The notes beneath the pieces were generated by a model. That model saw nothing but the letters and a program-made list of their open reading frames with translations, made no database searches and was not told the origin of the DNA. Below are positions 35,862 through 47,497 of a stretch of 64,000 nt of DNA, piece by piece. Made by a program: the position numbers and the translations under genes. This DNA is from Oscillospiraceae bacterium (GTDB lineage Bacteria > Bacillota > Clostridia > Oscillospirales > Oscillospiraceae): positions 1-64,000 of the forward strand of contig CAKASQ030000005.1 of the NCBI GenBank assembly GCA_916988195.3, read 5' to 3'. Within the stretch, counting starts at the first letter, position 1; the number at the start of each line of letters is the position of its first letter.

Positions 35862-36929
35862 ATGGAACTGACAGACAGAAAAAAGCAGATTCTGCGGGCG
35901 ATTGTAGACAGCTACATCCGCACGGCTGAGCCGGTCGGCTCTAAGACGATCTCCCAGATGCCGGGCATGGATTTTTCCCCGGCGACCATCCGCAACGAGA
36001 TGGCAGACCTCACGAGCATGGGACTTCTCGAGCAGCCGCATGCGTCGGCCGGGCGCGTTCCGAGCGCGGCGGGCTACCGGCTGTATGTCGACGAGCTTAT
36101 GCAGAGCTACCGCCTTTCGATGGATGAAACGAAGACCATCAATCAGGCAATGGAGGTCAAGATGCAGGAGGTCGACAAGATGATCTCCCAGGTCGGTAAG
36201 CTCGTTTCCAAGATGACCGACCTTCCCGCCTACGCCGTCGCGGCCAGAAGCTCGGAGAGAACCGTTAAGCGGTTCGACCTGATTCTGGCAGAAGCAGGAA
36301 GCTTTATCTTAGTTGTCATGTTAAGCGACAATCAGGTGCAAAATAAGCTCATCCGCCTGCCGCTCGATGTGTCGCAGGAGGACTTGAGACTTCTTTCCGC
36401 GGTGCTCAACGCGAGCCTCACGGAGCTGACGGCGGATGAAATCACGCCGGAGCTTCTCGCAAAGGTCACAAGGAGCGCGGCGGGCGCGGCCAATCTGGTT
36501 CCGGTAATTGTGGACTACACGGTGGAGCTTTTAAGAAAGACCCACAGCGAGGTTTACATGACCGGGCAGGCGAAGCTTCTTGGCCAGCCGGAGTACCACG
36601 ATGTGGAGAAGGCACAGGAGGTTCTGACGAGCCTCGATGAAGACGTCATTTCGAATCTCCCTGCGACGTTATCTTCCGGCACGACGCAGATTCTGGTGGG
36701 TCCCGAGAACGTGGCGAAGGAGCTGAAAGATTCCAGCGTCGTCATTACGAAGTTTGACATCGGCGACGGCATGCAGGGCATGATCGGCGTGGTCGGACCC
36801 ACAAGAATGGACTACGCGAAGATCACCGCAAGGCTCAGCTATTTCGCCGAGAACCTGGGCCGGATGTTCGCAAAGCCCCAGCAGCCGGCGCTCCATGAGC
36901 CCGCACTCACAGAAGAACCGAAAAAATAA
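35862..36929 (+). CDS. hrcA: heat-inducible transcription repressor HrcA
   Basis: A 355-residue repressor of the chaperone operon. The N-terminal winged helix-turn-helix (DRKKQILRAIVDSYIRTAEPVGSKT, SPATIRNEMADL) is followed by the HrcA core domain. GGGAGGAAGC precedes ATG at 35862. It is the first gene after CIRCE and is autoregulated. Confidence 0.97.
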   Translation: MELTDRKKQILRAIVDSYIRTAEPVGSKTISQMPGMDFSPATIRNEMADLTSMGLLEQPHASAGRVPSAAGYRLYVDELMQSYRLSMDETKTINQAMEVKMQEVDKMISQVGKLVSKMTDLPAYAVAARSSERTVKRFDLILAEAGSFILVVMLSDNQVQNKLIRLPLDVSQEDLRLLSAVLNASLTELTADEITPELLAKVTRSAAGAANLVPVIVDYTVELLRKTHSEVYMTGQAKLLGQPEYHDVEKAQEVLTSLDEDVISNLPATLSSGTTQILVGPENVAKELKDSSVVITKFDIGDGMQGMIGVVGPTRMDYAKITARLSYFAENLGRMFAKPQQPALHEPALTEEPKK

Positions 36930-36950
36930 CAGCCCCGGAGGCATTTTGAT

Positions 36951-37544
36951 ATGAGTCAGGAAACAAAGAATAAGAACGAACAGCCGAAGGACGAGGCCGT
37001 CAGCGAGCAGGTTTCCGAAAAGGAGCTGCCCGTCGAGGAGCCGAAGCAGAACGCCGGGAACCCGCAGGAGGCCAAGGCGGAGGAAGCAAAGAAGGAAGAA
37101 AAGCCATCCGAGCTCGATACCGTGAAAGAGCAGCTTGCAAAGGAGCACGACGGATACCTTCGTCTGGCGGCGGAATACGATAACTTCCGCAAGCGCAGCC
37201 AGAAGGAAAAGGACGACTTATACACGGTGATCAAGGCCGAGACGGTCGGTAAATTCCTTCCGGTCTATGACAATCTCGAGCGCGCGCTCGCGCAGGAAAC
37301 CGCCGATGAGGCGTACAAAAAGGGCGTGGAAATGACGATGAACCAACTGGTGAAGGTCATGGAAGGGCTCGGCGTGACAAGCTTCGGCGAGATCGGAGAG
37401 GCGTTTGACCCCGCGCGGCACAACGCCGTGATGCACGTCGAAGAGGAAGGCTTGGGCGAGAATGTGATCGCTGAGGTTTTCCAGAAGGGATTTCTGGTCG
37501 GCGAAAAGGTCATCCGCTTCGCGATGGTCAAGGTCGCAAATTAG
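36951..37544 (+). CDS. grpE: nucleotide exchange factor GrpE
   Basis: A 197-residue cochaperone that releases ADP from DnaK. A disordered charged N-terminus of about 60 residues precedes the coiled coil (LAKEHDGYLRLAAEYDNFRKR). The beta domain has FDPARHNAVMHVE and VFQKGFLVGEKVIR. GGAGG lies about 9 bases before ATG. It is the second gene of the CIRCE operon. Confidence 0.97.
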   Translation: MSQETKNKNEQPKDEAVSEQVSEKELPVEEPKQNAGNPQEAKAEEAKKEEKPSELDTVKEQLAKEHDGYLRLAAEYDNFRKRSQKEKDDLYTVIKAETVGKFLPVYDNLERALAQETADEAYKKGVEMTMNQLVKVMEGLGVTSFGEIGEAFDPARHNAVMHVEEEGLGENVIAEVFQKGFLVGEKVIRFAMVKVAN

Positions 37545-37620
37545 CGTTCCCGCTTCTGTCACAGAAGCATTCACATAAATTCGCGAAACCAAAAATAAAG
37601 TTGTAAAAACATTCACCTGA

Positions 37621-39486
<1,866 letters not shown>

Positions 39487-39504
39487 GTTCCGATAATCAG
39501 CCTT

Positions 39505-39524
39505 GGGGCGGAGCAATCCGCCCC
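39505..39524 (+). terminator. hairpin between dnaK and dnaJ
   Basis: GGGGCGGA pairs with TCCGCCCC around GCAA. There is no T run, so it is more likely an mRNA-processing or attenuating hairpin that lowers dnaJ relative to dnaK than a full stop. Confidence 0.5.
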
Positions 39525-39604
39525 GCTTGGCTTGTCTGAACACCATGGGAGCTTCGATCGAGATAGAAATTGATCGGAAAAGTTCCCGGTAAGAGGTGAA
39601 GAAT

Positions 39605-40756
39605 ATGGCAGATCAAAACAAACGAGATTATTATGAGGTTCTGGGCGTCGAGAAAAACGCATCCGATGCGGAGATCAAGAAAGCTTACCGTAAGCTTGCC
39701 ATGAAGTACCACCCCGACCAGAACCCGGGCGATAAATCGGCAGAGGAAAAATTCAAGGAGGTCAACGAGGCCTACGAGGTGCTGTCCGACGCGGACAAAA
39801 AGGCGCGCTACGACCAGTACGGCTTCGCGGGTGTCGACCCGAACTTCAACCCCAATGCGGGCGCCGGCTTCGGCGGATTTGGCGGGTTCAGCGGCTTTGG
39901 AGATCTGGGCGATATTTTCGGCGACTTCTTCGGCGGCGGCGCTTCAAGCTCCTCCGCGCGCAGAACCGGCCCCAGCAAGGGACAGAACGTGGTCGCGGAG
40001 ATCGAGATCAGTTTCGAGGACGCGGCCTTCGGCTGCGAGCAGCAGATCACGTATTCGCGCATCGAATCCTGCCCGACCTGTCATGGCTCGGGCTGCAAGG
40101 ACGGCGCGCAGCCGGAAACCTGTACGTATTGCCGCGGCACCGGCACGGTGCGCACGCAGCAGAACTTCATGGGTATGACGATGCAGTCGCAGCAGCCGTG
40201 CCCGAAGTGCGGCGGTGCAGGCAAGATCATCAAGGACCCGTGCCAGACCTGCAAGGGCAAGGGAAAGGTGCGCCACACGAAGACGCTCAAGGTGTCCGTC
40301 CCGGCGGGCATCGACAACGGTCAGTCGTTCCGCGTGCGCGAAGAGGGCAACGTGGGCTCCAACGGCGGCCCGAACGGAGACCTTCTTGTGACGGTCACGG
40401 TGCGAAAGCATCCGCTCTTTACAAGAGACGGGGCGAACGTCCTGTGCCAGATGCCGATCTCCTTTACGCAGGCGGCGCTCGGCGCGACGATCGAGGTGCC
40501 GACGCTTGACGGCAAGGTGCGCTATAACATCCCCGAGGGCACGCAGACCGGCACAACCTTCCGCCTGCGCGGCAAGGGCATTCCGTACGTGGGCTATAAG
40601 ACGCGCGGCGACCAGTTTGTGACCGTCGTGGTAGAAACGCCGACGAAGCTGACGAAGGAGCAGAAGGAGCTGCTTCGGAAGTTAGAGAACGGCGGCGAGG
40701 ACACCCAGCCCAAAAAGAAAGGCTTTTTTGAAAAGCTGAAAGAAGATATGGAATAA
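39605..40756 (+). CDS. dnaJ: chaperone DnaJ
   Basis: A 383-residue cochaperone that stimulates the DnaK ATPase. The J domain has HPD at 36-38. A Gly/Phe-rich region follows ([14 protein letters not shown]), then four zinc-finger repeats CxxCxGxG ([32 protein letters not shown]) and a C-terminal substrate domain. ATG at 39605 follows AGAGGTG; an ATG three codons upstream is less well placed. It is the last gene of the heat-shock operon. Confidence 0.97.
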   Translation: MADQNKRDYYEVLGVEKNASDAEIKKAYRKLAMKYHPDQNPGDKSAEEKFKEVNEAYEVLSDADKKARYDQYGFAGVDPNFNPNAGAGFGGFGGFSGFGDLGDIFGDFFGGGASSSSARRTGPSKGQNVVAEIEISFEDAAFGCEQQITYSRIESCPTCHGSGCKDGAQPETCTYCRGTGTVRTQQNFMGMTMQSQQPCPKCGGAGKIIKDPCQTCKGKGKVRHTKTLKVSVPAGIDNGQSFRVREEGNVGSNGGPNGDLLVTVTVRKHPLFTRDGANVLCQMPISFTQAALGATIEVPTLDGKVRYNIPEGTQTGTTFRLRGKGIPYVGYKTRGDQFVTVVVETPTKLTKEQKELLRKLENGGEDTQPKKKGFFEKLKEDME

Positions 40757-40757
40757 G

Positions 40758-40795
40758 AAAAATCCGTTCCGATGAAAATCGGAACGGATTTTTTT
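40758..40795 (+). terminator. terminator of the heat-shock operon
   Basis: AAAAATCCGTTCCGAT pairs with ATCGGAACGGATTTTT around GAAA, immediately after the dnaJ stop. Confidence 0.95.
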
Positions 40796-40809
40796 GCGCC
40801 TGTTTGGGA

Positions 40810-41031
40810 TTACTCGGTAAACGTATAGCGGATGAGAATGCCCTTGCCGTCGCCGGTTGTGATGACGCTGTCGCCCGCGGCGTTTTTGCCGGAGTCGATC
40901 ACCGGGTAGCGGCCGTTCTGGGCGACGTAGCTTTCTGGGCTCTCGGCGAAGACTTCCTTGAATTCCTTCTTCGCGTGCGCCTCGCCGCCGCAGGGGTTGA
41001 TGGTTTCGATCAAAAGCTCATATTCGTGCAT
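40810..41031 (-). CDS. small hypothetical protein
   Basis: A 73-residue soluble protein (YELLIETINPCGGEAHAKKEF, then DSVITTGDGKGILIRYTF). I do not recognise the family. GAAAGGAGC lies about 5 bases before ATG. It is convergent with dnaJ across the terminator and divergent from the toxin-like gene. Confidence 0.7.
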   Translation of the reverse strand: MHEYELLIETINPCGGEAHAKKEFKEVFAESPESYVAQNGRYPVIDSGKNAAGDSVITTGDGKGILIRYTFTE

Positions 41032-41218
41032 GGTTTGCTCCTTTCCGCCCGAGGGCAGTTTTTCTTTTAGTGTACCACGAAATCAGAAAAACTTGCAAAT
41101 GGGCAGAATGCACAATTTGAAAGGTGCATGTTAGAAAGCAACGGTTGCACGGGTTAGAGCAACAATGAATGATTATTTCTCCATATATGAACCAAGCTTT
41201 TTATCAGGAAGGACATAT

Positions 41219-42907
41219 ATGAGCAAAGAGGCAACAGGAAGTCATGGACAGGTTGTAGGCAGTGCGTCGTATTTCAGTCAGATCAATCGGTCGACGTTCT
41301 GGGGAAATCTTCCGCATGCGGATGGCTTCGATTACGGAAGAGTGCTGCGGGAACTGGCAGGCCGTGCAGACAGCGCAATCAGCAGCGTCTATGACGATCT
41401 GCAAAGAAGAAAGGATGCGTTACTTGCGATTCCAGAATCATACAGGAAAAAGCTTGCAAAACAGGTAAAAGCGCTATATGATGTAAGTAGTATGGGCGGC
41501 GGCTTCGGAAGCCGGAGCAGTGATTGCATCAGTCTTCTGGAATCGTCTGACGGAAGCAGCTTTTCGTTCTTTACGAAAAACGAACTGAACGAAGCGGCAA
41601 AGAAAATAAAAGACAGCTGGACGTTTTCCAGCACAGAAGCGGAAGCACTGGTGGAGCGGGCGGCCAAATGGGGAATTGACTGGGCGGCCAACGGAGACGA
41701 GAAGAAACGGAACTTTTTAAAGGAGATCGAGGAGGGAAAGGGGCAGCGGTTTTTATCGGAAGCGCTGGAGGCGTATAAAAAGCTCGGAAACAACAGCGAT
41801 CTGAGCGGGCGAAGCGGCTACCGGATTGGAAGCGACAGCTATATGCACGCATTGGAGCGGGATGTGTTCGGCTGCAATATTCCGTCTTCATATGGCGCGG
41901 ACTGGGGAAACCCGCAGTACGAAAAGCTGCTGCGCGAGGCGCTTCAGGAAATTGCGTCGCAGATACAGAACAATCTGGAGGAAGCGCAGCGCAACAACTG
42001 GTATATGCGCGATGAGAACGCGGAGCATATGCGCGAGGGCAATTCGCAGTCTGGAAAAGTGCGGAATCAGCACGTTTTCCTACGCCGGAATTGTCGACAA
42101 GCTCTCGTGGTTCGTGGGCGGAGACAGCTATAAAATCCGGCAGCTCCAGCAGAAGCTGAACGAAACGGGCGCAGTAGACCATCTGACGGAGGACGGCGTC
42201 TATGGCAAGAAAACACATAATGCATGGCTGGATTTTCTAGATAAGCTGGCACATTGCAGTGCGCCGACACTGGCCTGGACAGATTTAACGCAAAGCAAGC
42301 TGTCAAAAGTTAAACTTGGTGGTACAACATATGCGAATAATAACGGCTTGACCAATGCGTTTCTCTATCCAGGTAAAAGACCGTATATTCATTTCAACCC
42401 ACCGCATCCGAATAAGCATTTGACGGTTAACGGGAAGAAAATACCGATTGATTTTCCGCATATTAACCTTGATGAGAATCTGGTTGGGCATGATGCCATT
42501 TATGATAAGCTTTTTGAAAAATACAATCATTATCCGCTTAGTGATGAAGCGTATGCAGTGCTTTCGCGGATGGACAAGGTGGAAAAAGTTATTAGAATTG
42601 GCGGAAAATCCTTCTCGTTTGAGGTATTGTGCTGGATGCGTTGGAGCTAGGAAAGGCAATTGAGGATGATTTACATGATGTGGATGGAAAACTTGGCAGG
42701 AAAACGCTGTCAACGGCGGCCAGCATTGGCGGACAATGGGGCGGCGCTGCTTTGGGCGCAAAGCTTGGCGCGATGTTTGGTGCCGCCACTACAATTTACG
42801 CGCCGGTTGCAGTTCCGATTTTAAGCCTTGTTGGAGGAGCTGTGGGCGCATTTGCAGGAGATGCACTGGCAAAATGGGTCGTCGACATTACGTATGTAGG
42901 AGAATGA
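41219..42907 (+). pseudogene. polymorphic-toxin-like gene broken by two frameshifts
   Basis: A single ancestral protein of about 560 residues seems spread over three frames. Frame one (from ATG 41219, with AGGAAGG upstream) is helical and gives no clear match. Near 42074 the sense moves to a frame with a peptidoglycan-binding-like segment (YKIRQLQQKLNETGAVDHLTED) and an HINLDENLVGHDAIYDKLFEK region. Near 42625 it moves again to a Gly/Ala-rich hydrophobic tail (GGAALGAKLGAMFGAATT) that may insert in membranes. The DNA is poorer in GC than its neighbours, suggesting transfer. A predator/defence toxin is inferred, not shown. Confidence 0.6.
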
Positions 42908-42908
42908 T

Positions 42909-43568
42909 ATGGGACTTTTAGGACTACTATTGGAGTGGCTGTTTCCGACGCGCGAAGAGCCGCCGCACGAGGACTATCACATTGATCTCTATCAGAAAGA
43001 CGGCGTAGATATGCTGAGCCTTCTGCGTTGGGAGCGCGGACAGCGCAATTATGCATTTTGGCTGGAGATCATGGAGCGGTTAATGGCGGGAAGACTCTGC
43101 GCAACGCAGGTCGAACAGTGGAGCTGCATCGAAAAGCGGGAGGAGCGGCGAAGGACGCAGATCACCTATTGCGAGACCTTTCCGATGCGCTATGGGCAGG
43201 AGCATTTGCTTGACAGCAAAACACACACGCGTCTGACCGACGGCTGGAAGGAGCTCATTGGCGTCGGCGCGGGGATCGACCGGGCAATGCTCGAGGAGAT
43301 GTACAGCGATGACGGCGAAGAGCTGGGAATCCCGTGGGTCTGTACGCTGACGCTCTTCGCGCTCAAAGACCCGCCGGAGGAGATGACCTACGAGAAAGTC
43401 AAGGCCGCCGTGCAGCAGCCGGGGCTGTTTTCCATTTACTATGACATTGACGAGGACTGGCTGGACATGACGTTGCCGGACGAGGAAACAAAGCGGTTCG
43501 TCATAAAGACCATCCGGGAGATCATGACCGCACACGGGAAAAGCTTGGATGAGCCGGAGGGGGCATAG
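42909..43568 (+). CDS. unknown protein, candidate immunity or accessory protein 1
   Basis: A 219-residue protein with a hydrophobic N-terminus (MGLLGLLLEWLF), a charged middle and DGWKELIGVGAGIDRAMLEE. It is paralogous to the next gene. No known family was recognised. GTAGGAGAATGAT precedes ATG, one base after the toxin-like stop, so it was probably coupled to that gene. Position suggests an immunity or chaperone role. Confidence 0.6.
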   Translation: MGLLGLLLEWLFPTREEPPHEDYHIDLYQKDGVDMLSLLRWERGQRNYAFWLEIMERLMAGRLCATQVEQWSCIEKREERRRTQITYCETFPMRYGQEHLLDSKTHTRLTDGWKELIGVGAGIDRAMLEEMYSDDGEELGIPWVCTLTLFALKDPPEEMTYEKVKAAVQQPGLFSIYYDIDEDWLDMTLPDEETKRFVIKTIREIMTAHGKSLDEPEGA

Positions 43569-43569
43569 C

Positions 43570-44208
43570 ATGGGCTTTCTGGAATTTTTGAAGTGGATGT
43601 TTTCGAAGGACGCGCGTTATGTGCCGCTGCTGGCGCTTTCGGAAGGGATAGAGGACGGCGAGAAGGAGCTTTGGTTTTCCTGTGAAGGAGATTACAACAG
43701 CGAGTGCTGCGAGATCGTGGAGAGGCTCTGCACAGGGCGGTATGCTGTAACCTGGATGGAGGATCTGTTCTGGAAGGACGAGCGGCAGGAGAAAAAGAAG
43801 CGCGAGATCATCTACCATACGACCTTTCCCATGTATTACGCGCGGGAGATCGCCGGAATGGACGATCTGCAGCGGATGGCGGGCGGCTGGAAAGAGCTCT
43901 TTTCCGTCAGTGAGGGCTTCGACCGGACGCTTTTTGCCGCGTTTCTGGAAAAGGGATACGTCTTTTCGTGCGACAACCGGACGTATGTGCTGGAATCTGC
44001 GCCGCACGTTTATCATACGTTTTCTGAGGTGCAGGCGCTGCGCGAGCTTCCCTGCAGGCTGACGATCGAGTACACGCCCTGTGACGGCGCGCTGATCTTC
44101 CGAGATTATTCGCTTGCGGTAAGGCGGGAGATCATCCGAACCGTAAAGGACGTTTGCCGCGAGCGCGGGCACGAGCTGACGGTGCTGCTTGACGAGACGC
44201 AAGAATAA
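43570..44208 (+). CDS. unknown protein, candidate immunity or accessory protein 2
   Basis: A 212-residue paralogue of the preceding gene, sharing the start (MGFLEFLKWMFSKD), the GGWKELFSVSEGFDRTLF segment and a C-terminal REIIRTVKDVCRERGHEL helix. GGAGG lies about 8 bases before ATG at 43570, directly after the previous stop. A strong terminator ends the unit. Confidence 0.6.
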   Translation: MGFLEFLKWMFSKDARYVPLLALSEGIEDGEKELWFSCEGDYNSECCEIVERLCTGRYAVTWMEDLFWKDERQEKKKREIIYHTTFPMYYAREIAGMDDLQRMAGGWKELFSVSEGFDRTLFAAFLEKGYVFSCDNRTYVLESAPHVYHTFSEVQALRELPCRLTIEYTPCDGALIFRDYSLAVRREIIRTVKDVCRERGHELTVLLDETQE

Positions 44209-44243
44209 CCGCGGAGCTGCAATTTTGCAGCTCCGCGGTTTTT
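44209..44243. terminator. bidirectional terminator between toxin locus and MATE gene
   Basis: CCGCGGAGCTGCAA pairs with TTGCAGCTCCGCGG, followed by TTTTT on the plus strand. It also lies right at the end of the minus-strand MATE gene. Confidence 0.9.
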
Positions 44244-44245
44244 CG

Positions 44246-45619
44246 TCAGCCGATCTCCACGCGCTTTTGAGGATACGCGGGGAGCCAGTGGCCGAATTTG
44301 TAGTAGATGAGGAACATTGCCGAAGCGGCGGTCCACGTGATGGGGTAGCAGAGGGCAATGGTGAGATTGCTCAGGTGCGGGAAGGTCATCGTGAACAGCA
44401 AAATCAGCCGCAGCACGCACGCACCGAAGAGCGTGATAATGGTCGGCTTCACGGCGTTTCCAACGCCCCGCATCATAGACGACAGAACCTCCGTCGCCGA
44501 GAACAGGATATAGCACGGGGCAAGATAGCCGATGATCACGCGCCCTTGCTCGACGACCGCCGGGTCGGAATTAAACAGGTGGATCGTCCAGTCGCGCGTC
44601 AGGAAAATCCCGCCGCCAATGAGCGCGCACATCGCGAAGTGCAGCAGAAACCCCACGCGCATTGTTTCAAAGATCCGGTCTTTTTTGCGCGCGCCGTAAT
44701 TCTGCCCCGCGAAGGTCATGACGGCAATGCCGATGGCGTTGTTGATTGGCCAGAAAATGCCGTCCAGCTTCCAGAAGACCGACCAGGCCGCGACGGTGTC
44801 GGTGCCGAGCATGTTGATGGCCTTCTGGACATAGACGTTTGTGATGTTATAGAGCATGCTGGAAATGCCGGCGGGAAGGCCGATGACGAGCATGCGCTTG
44901 AGGAGCCACGCGTCCGGCTGGATTTTCCGGAACTCGAGATGGTAGTCTCCGTTTGCACGCCGGAGCGTGTGAAGGACGAGCCACGCACAGATGATCTGAG
45001 AAAGACTCGTCGCAATCGCCGCGCCCGCGACCTCCAGCTTGAAGACGGCGACAAAAAGAAGGTCCAGAATGGTGTTCACGATCGTGCAGACGACGAGGAA
45101 CAGAAGCGGCCGCTTTGAGTCTCCGAGCGCGCGGAGGATGCCGCTTCCCATGTTGTAGATCATGGAGGGGATCATGCCCGCAAAGTACCAGACGAGGTAG
45201 TCCTTCGAGTACTGCATCGTATCCTCCGGCGTATTGAGCGCGGGAAGAAGCAAGGGCGCGACGGTTGTGCCAAGCAGCGTTGTGAGCGTGCCCACCACGA
45301 CGGCCAGAAACACCGCCGTATGCACGGCCTTACTCACCTGCTCGTGCTCCTGCGCGCCCGCGTGCTGCGAGATGACGACGGAAGCGCCGGATGACAGGCC
45401 GACGAAGAAATTCACAATGAGGTTAATGAGCACAATGTCCGACCCGCCGACTGCCGCGAGCGCGGTTTTGCCGACGAACTGGCCGAGCACGACCGCATCG
45501 ACCGCGGAGTAGAGCTGCTGGAGAAGCGTTCCCAGCATGATCGGCAGGAAGAACGCCAGCATCCCCTGCAAAACGGGGCCTTCGGTCATGGAGCTCTGAT
45601 GGAACAGCGTGCGCTTCAT
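44246..45619 (-). CDS. MATE-family multidrug/metabolite exporter
   Basis: A 457-residue integral membrane antiporter with twelve predicted helices in two MatE repeats (MLAFFLPIMLGTLLQQLYSAVD..., GLPAGISSMLYNITNVYVQK). The cargo cannot be read from sequence. AAAGGAG lies 8 bases before ATG. It is divergent from the thiT unit. Confidence 0.93.
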   Translation of the reverse strand: MKRTLFHQSSMTEGPVLQGMLAFFLPIMLGTLLQQLYSAVDAVVLGQFVGKTALAAVGGSDIVLINLIVNFFVGLSSGASVVISQHAGAQEHEQVSKAVHTAVFLAVVVGTLTTLLGTTVAPLLLPALNTPEDTMQYSKDYLVWYFAGMIPSMIYNMGSGILRALGDSKRPLLFLVVCTIVNTILDLLFVAVFKLEVAGAAIATSLSQIICAWLVLHTLRRANGDYHLEFRKIQPDAWLLKRMLVIGLPAGISSMLYNITNVYVQKAINMLGTDTVAAWSVFWKLDGIFWPINNAIGIAVMTFAGQNYGARKKDRIFETMRVGFLLHFAMCALIGGGIFLTRDWTIHLFNSDPAVVEQGRVIIGYLAPCYILFSATEVLSSMMRGVGNAVKPTIITLFGACVLRLILLFTMTFPHLSNLTIALCYPITWTAASAMFLIYYKFGHWLPAYPQKRVEIG

Positions 45620-45746
45620 GAAAATTCTCCTTTCGGCGCAAATCGCAAATATTTGAGGTCAGTAGATACTATCATACTGATTTTTCGCGCGTTTGCAAGA
45701 GGGCACGGGAAATATTTCCGGCGGAAAAATTTTCGGGAATCGGGGC

Positions 45747-45775
45747 TTGACGAAACGGGGTGCTTTCCCTATAAT
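45747..45775 (+). promoter_or_regulatory. promoter of the TPP riboswitch-thiT unit
   Basis: TTGACG (45747-45752) and TATAAT (45770-45775) with a 17-base spacer, about 25 bp before the riboswitch. Confidence 0.85.
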
Positions 45776-45800
45776 AAGGAAGAATCGCATACAATCGAAC

Positions 45801-45884
45801 ACAGGGGCGCTGGGAAACCGGCTGAGATTGCGCATTGCGCTTGTCCCTTAACCTGATCCGGGTAATGCCGGCGTAGGAAGCTGT
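45801..45884 (+). promoter_or_regulatory. TPP riboswitch (THI element)
   Basis: Contains the conserved CTGAGA and ACCTGATCCGGGTAAT...GGCGTAGGAAG segments, with the P1 stem ACAG/CTGT. It senses thiamine pyrophosphate and should switch thiT off when thiamine is plentiful. Confidence 0.95.
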
Positions 45885-45902
45885 TTCGGACATATTTGTT
45901 CT

Positions 45903-45940
45903 GCCGCTCTACACCACATCCGGTTGTAGGCGGTATTTTT
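45903..45940 (+). terminator. riboswitch expression-platform terminator
   Basis: CCGC(T)CTACA pairs with TGTAGGCGG and is followed by TATTTTTATTTT, 19 bp after the aptamer and before the thiT ribosome site. Confidence 0.8.
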
Positions 45941-45959
45941 ATTTTCTGAGGTGCTTTTC

Positions 45960-46520
45960 ATGACAAAACGCAAAATGACGCTCCGCTGCCTGTGCGAGGG
46001 CGCGCTTCTGCTGGCTCTGGCGCAGGTGCTGGGCTATCTGAAGCTCTGGGAGCTGCCGAACGGCGGCTCGGTGACGCTTTCGATGCTCCCGATTTTCCTG
46101 TTCTGTGTCCGCTGGGGCTTTGGCCCGGGCCTGCTTGTCTCGTTCGCGTTCGGCCTTCTGCAGCTGTTTCTCGACGTTGCGTACGCCGCGGGCTGGCAGT
46201 CGATCATCGGCGACTATCTGCTGGCTTTTGCTGTGATGGGCTTTGCGGGCCTGTTCAAGGGCAAGAAGAACGGCATCTACTGGGGTTCGCTCCTCGGTAC
46301 GTTCCTGCGCTTCCTCGTCCACTATGTTACCGGCGCGACGCTCTGGGCCGAGTATATGCCCGATGAGTTCTTCGGTATGACGATGACCTCTCCGTGGATC
46401 TATTCCGCGCTCTATAACGGCAGCTTCCTGCTGCTCAGCCTTGCTATGGTGCTTGTTGTTATCGCGATTTTGCAGAAGCCCCTCGGCAAATATCTCCGCG
46501 GCGACGACCTGAAGAAGTAA
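45960..46520 (+). CDS. thiT: ThiT, substrate-binding subunit of the thiamine ECF transporter
   Basis: A 186-residue membrane S-component that binds thiamine and works with the shared ECF module. About six helices are present, with the family segment GGSVTLSMLPIFLFCVRWG and aromatic YVTGATLWAEY. TGAGGTGC precedes ATG at 45960. The upstream TPP riboswitch confirms the substrate. Confidence 0.95.
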   Translation: MTKRKMTLRCLCEGALLLALAQVLGYLKLWELPNGGSVTLSMLPIFLFCVRWGFGPGLLVSFAFGLLQLFLDVAYAAGWQSIIGDYLLAFAVMGFAGLFKGKKNGIYWGSLLGTFLRFLVHYVTGATLWAEYMPDEFFGMTMTSPWIYSALYNGSFLLLSLAMVLVVIAILQKPLGKYLRGDDLKK

Positions 46521-46577
46521 TTACACGCAAAATTTTCGTCCGCTCCTACGAGATTTCTGAGAGTTTCCCGTTTATGC

Positions 46578-46683
46578 GTAGGGGTCGATGCCCACATCGA
46601 CCCGGCAGAAGGTACCGTTTTGATGGAGATTTTTGGCGAATTCGATGGCGTCAAATGGGGCGATGTGGGCATCGCCCCCTACG
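46578..46683. repeat. hairpin-ended 106-bp repeat, copy A
   Basis: Starts CGTAGGGGTCGATG and ends ATCGCCCCCTACG, each end forming its own hairpin (GTCGATG/CATCGAC and GGGCGATG/CATCGCCC). The ends are inverted relative to each other. It is followed by ACCTCCCGGAGGTGC. Confidence 0.85.
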
Positions 46684-46768
46684 AACCTCCCGGAGGTGCG
46701 CAGGAATCCCGTAAGGGCAAATTACATAAGGATCAGCGCCGGTTTTCTCTTTTGAGAAGACGGCAAAG

Positions 46769-46804
46769 AGCTCCAAGTCTATCTGGCTTGGAGCGCTTTT
46801 TTTA
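46769..46804 (+). terminator. terminator after thiT and repeat A
   Basis: AGCTCCAAG pairs with CTTGGAGC, followed by GCTTTTTTT. The T run suits plus-strand transcripts. It overlaps the end of rsmG on the other strand. Confidence 0.75.
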
Positions 46805-47494
46805 TAACGGACTCTTTTTGATTTTCGCAAACGGACGGGGGTATTTTGGCGGCGTCGGCTTTTCCTTGCGGATGACGACGGCGCGATGGACGGCGCTTGA
46901 TACCTCGTATTCAAACACGCGCTCGACTTTGCCGCCTAAAAGGGCGATTCCCTTTTTTGCCTCCTCGAGCTCCACATCGGCCAGCTGTCCCTTCATCGCG
47001 AGGAAAACGCCGCCGACCTTCACATACGGAAGGCACAGCTCCGCGAGAATGTTCAGCCGCGCGACGGCTCGCGAGACGGCAATGTCAAAGCTCTCGCGGC
47101 AGTTCACGACATATTCCTCCGCTCTTGCCGTCACGACGTTGGCTTCGACCTGCAATTCCGGCAGGACTTCGCGCAGCCAGTCCATGCGCTTGCCGAGCGA
47201 GTCAAGAAGCGTCAGGTCCATCGACGGCTCTGCGATTTTTAAGGGAACGCCCGGAAAGCCCGCGCCGCAGCCGATATCGACCACGCGCTTGCCCCGAAAG
47301 TCCGCCGCGTTCAAAAGCGCGAGGCAGTCGTAAAAATGGAGCTCCGCGACCTTCTCCGGCTCTGTAATGGCCGTCAGGTTCATGACTTGATTTTTTTCCA
47401 GAAGCGCCTGTCCGAAGCGCTCAAGCGTATCAAGCTGGCCGTCTGTGAGCGTAATATTCTGTTTTGGGAGCAGACGCCGGAGTGTGTCTTTCAT
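46802..47494 (-). CDS. rsmG: 16S rRNA (guanine527-N7)-methyltransferase RsmG
   Basis: A 230-residue SAM methyltransferase (GidB). SAM site VVDIGCGAGFPGVPL, followed by LLDSLGKRMDWL and SRAVARLNILAEL. It methylates G527 in 16S rRNA. It follows degV by 3 bp, so degV and rsmG are probably one unit. In many bacteria it is next to mnmG, which here lies a few kb away. Confidence 0.95.
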   Translation of the reverse strand: MKDTLRRLLPKQNITLTDGQLDTLERFGQALLEKNQVMNLTAITEPEKVAELHFYDCLALLNAADFRGKRVVDIGCGAGFPGVPLKIAEPSMDLTLLDSLGKRMDWLREVLPELQVEANVVTARAEEYVVNCRESFDIAVSRAVARLNILAELCLPYVKVGGVFLAMKGQLADVELEEAKKGIALLGGKVERVFEYEVSSAVHRAVVIRKEKPTPPKYPRPFAKIKKSPL

Positions 47495-47497
47495 AGC

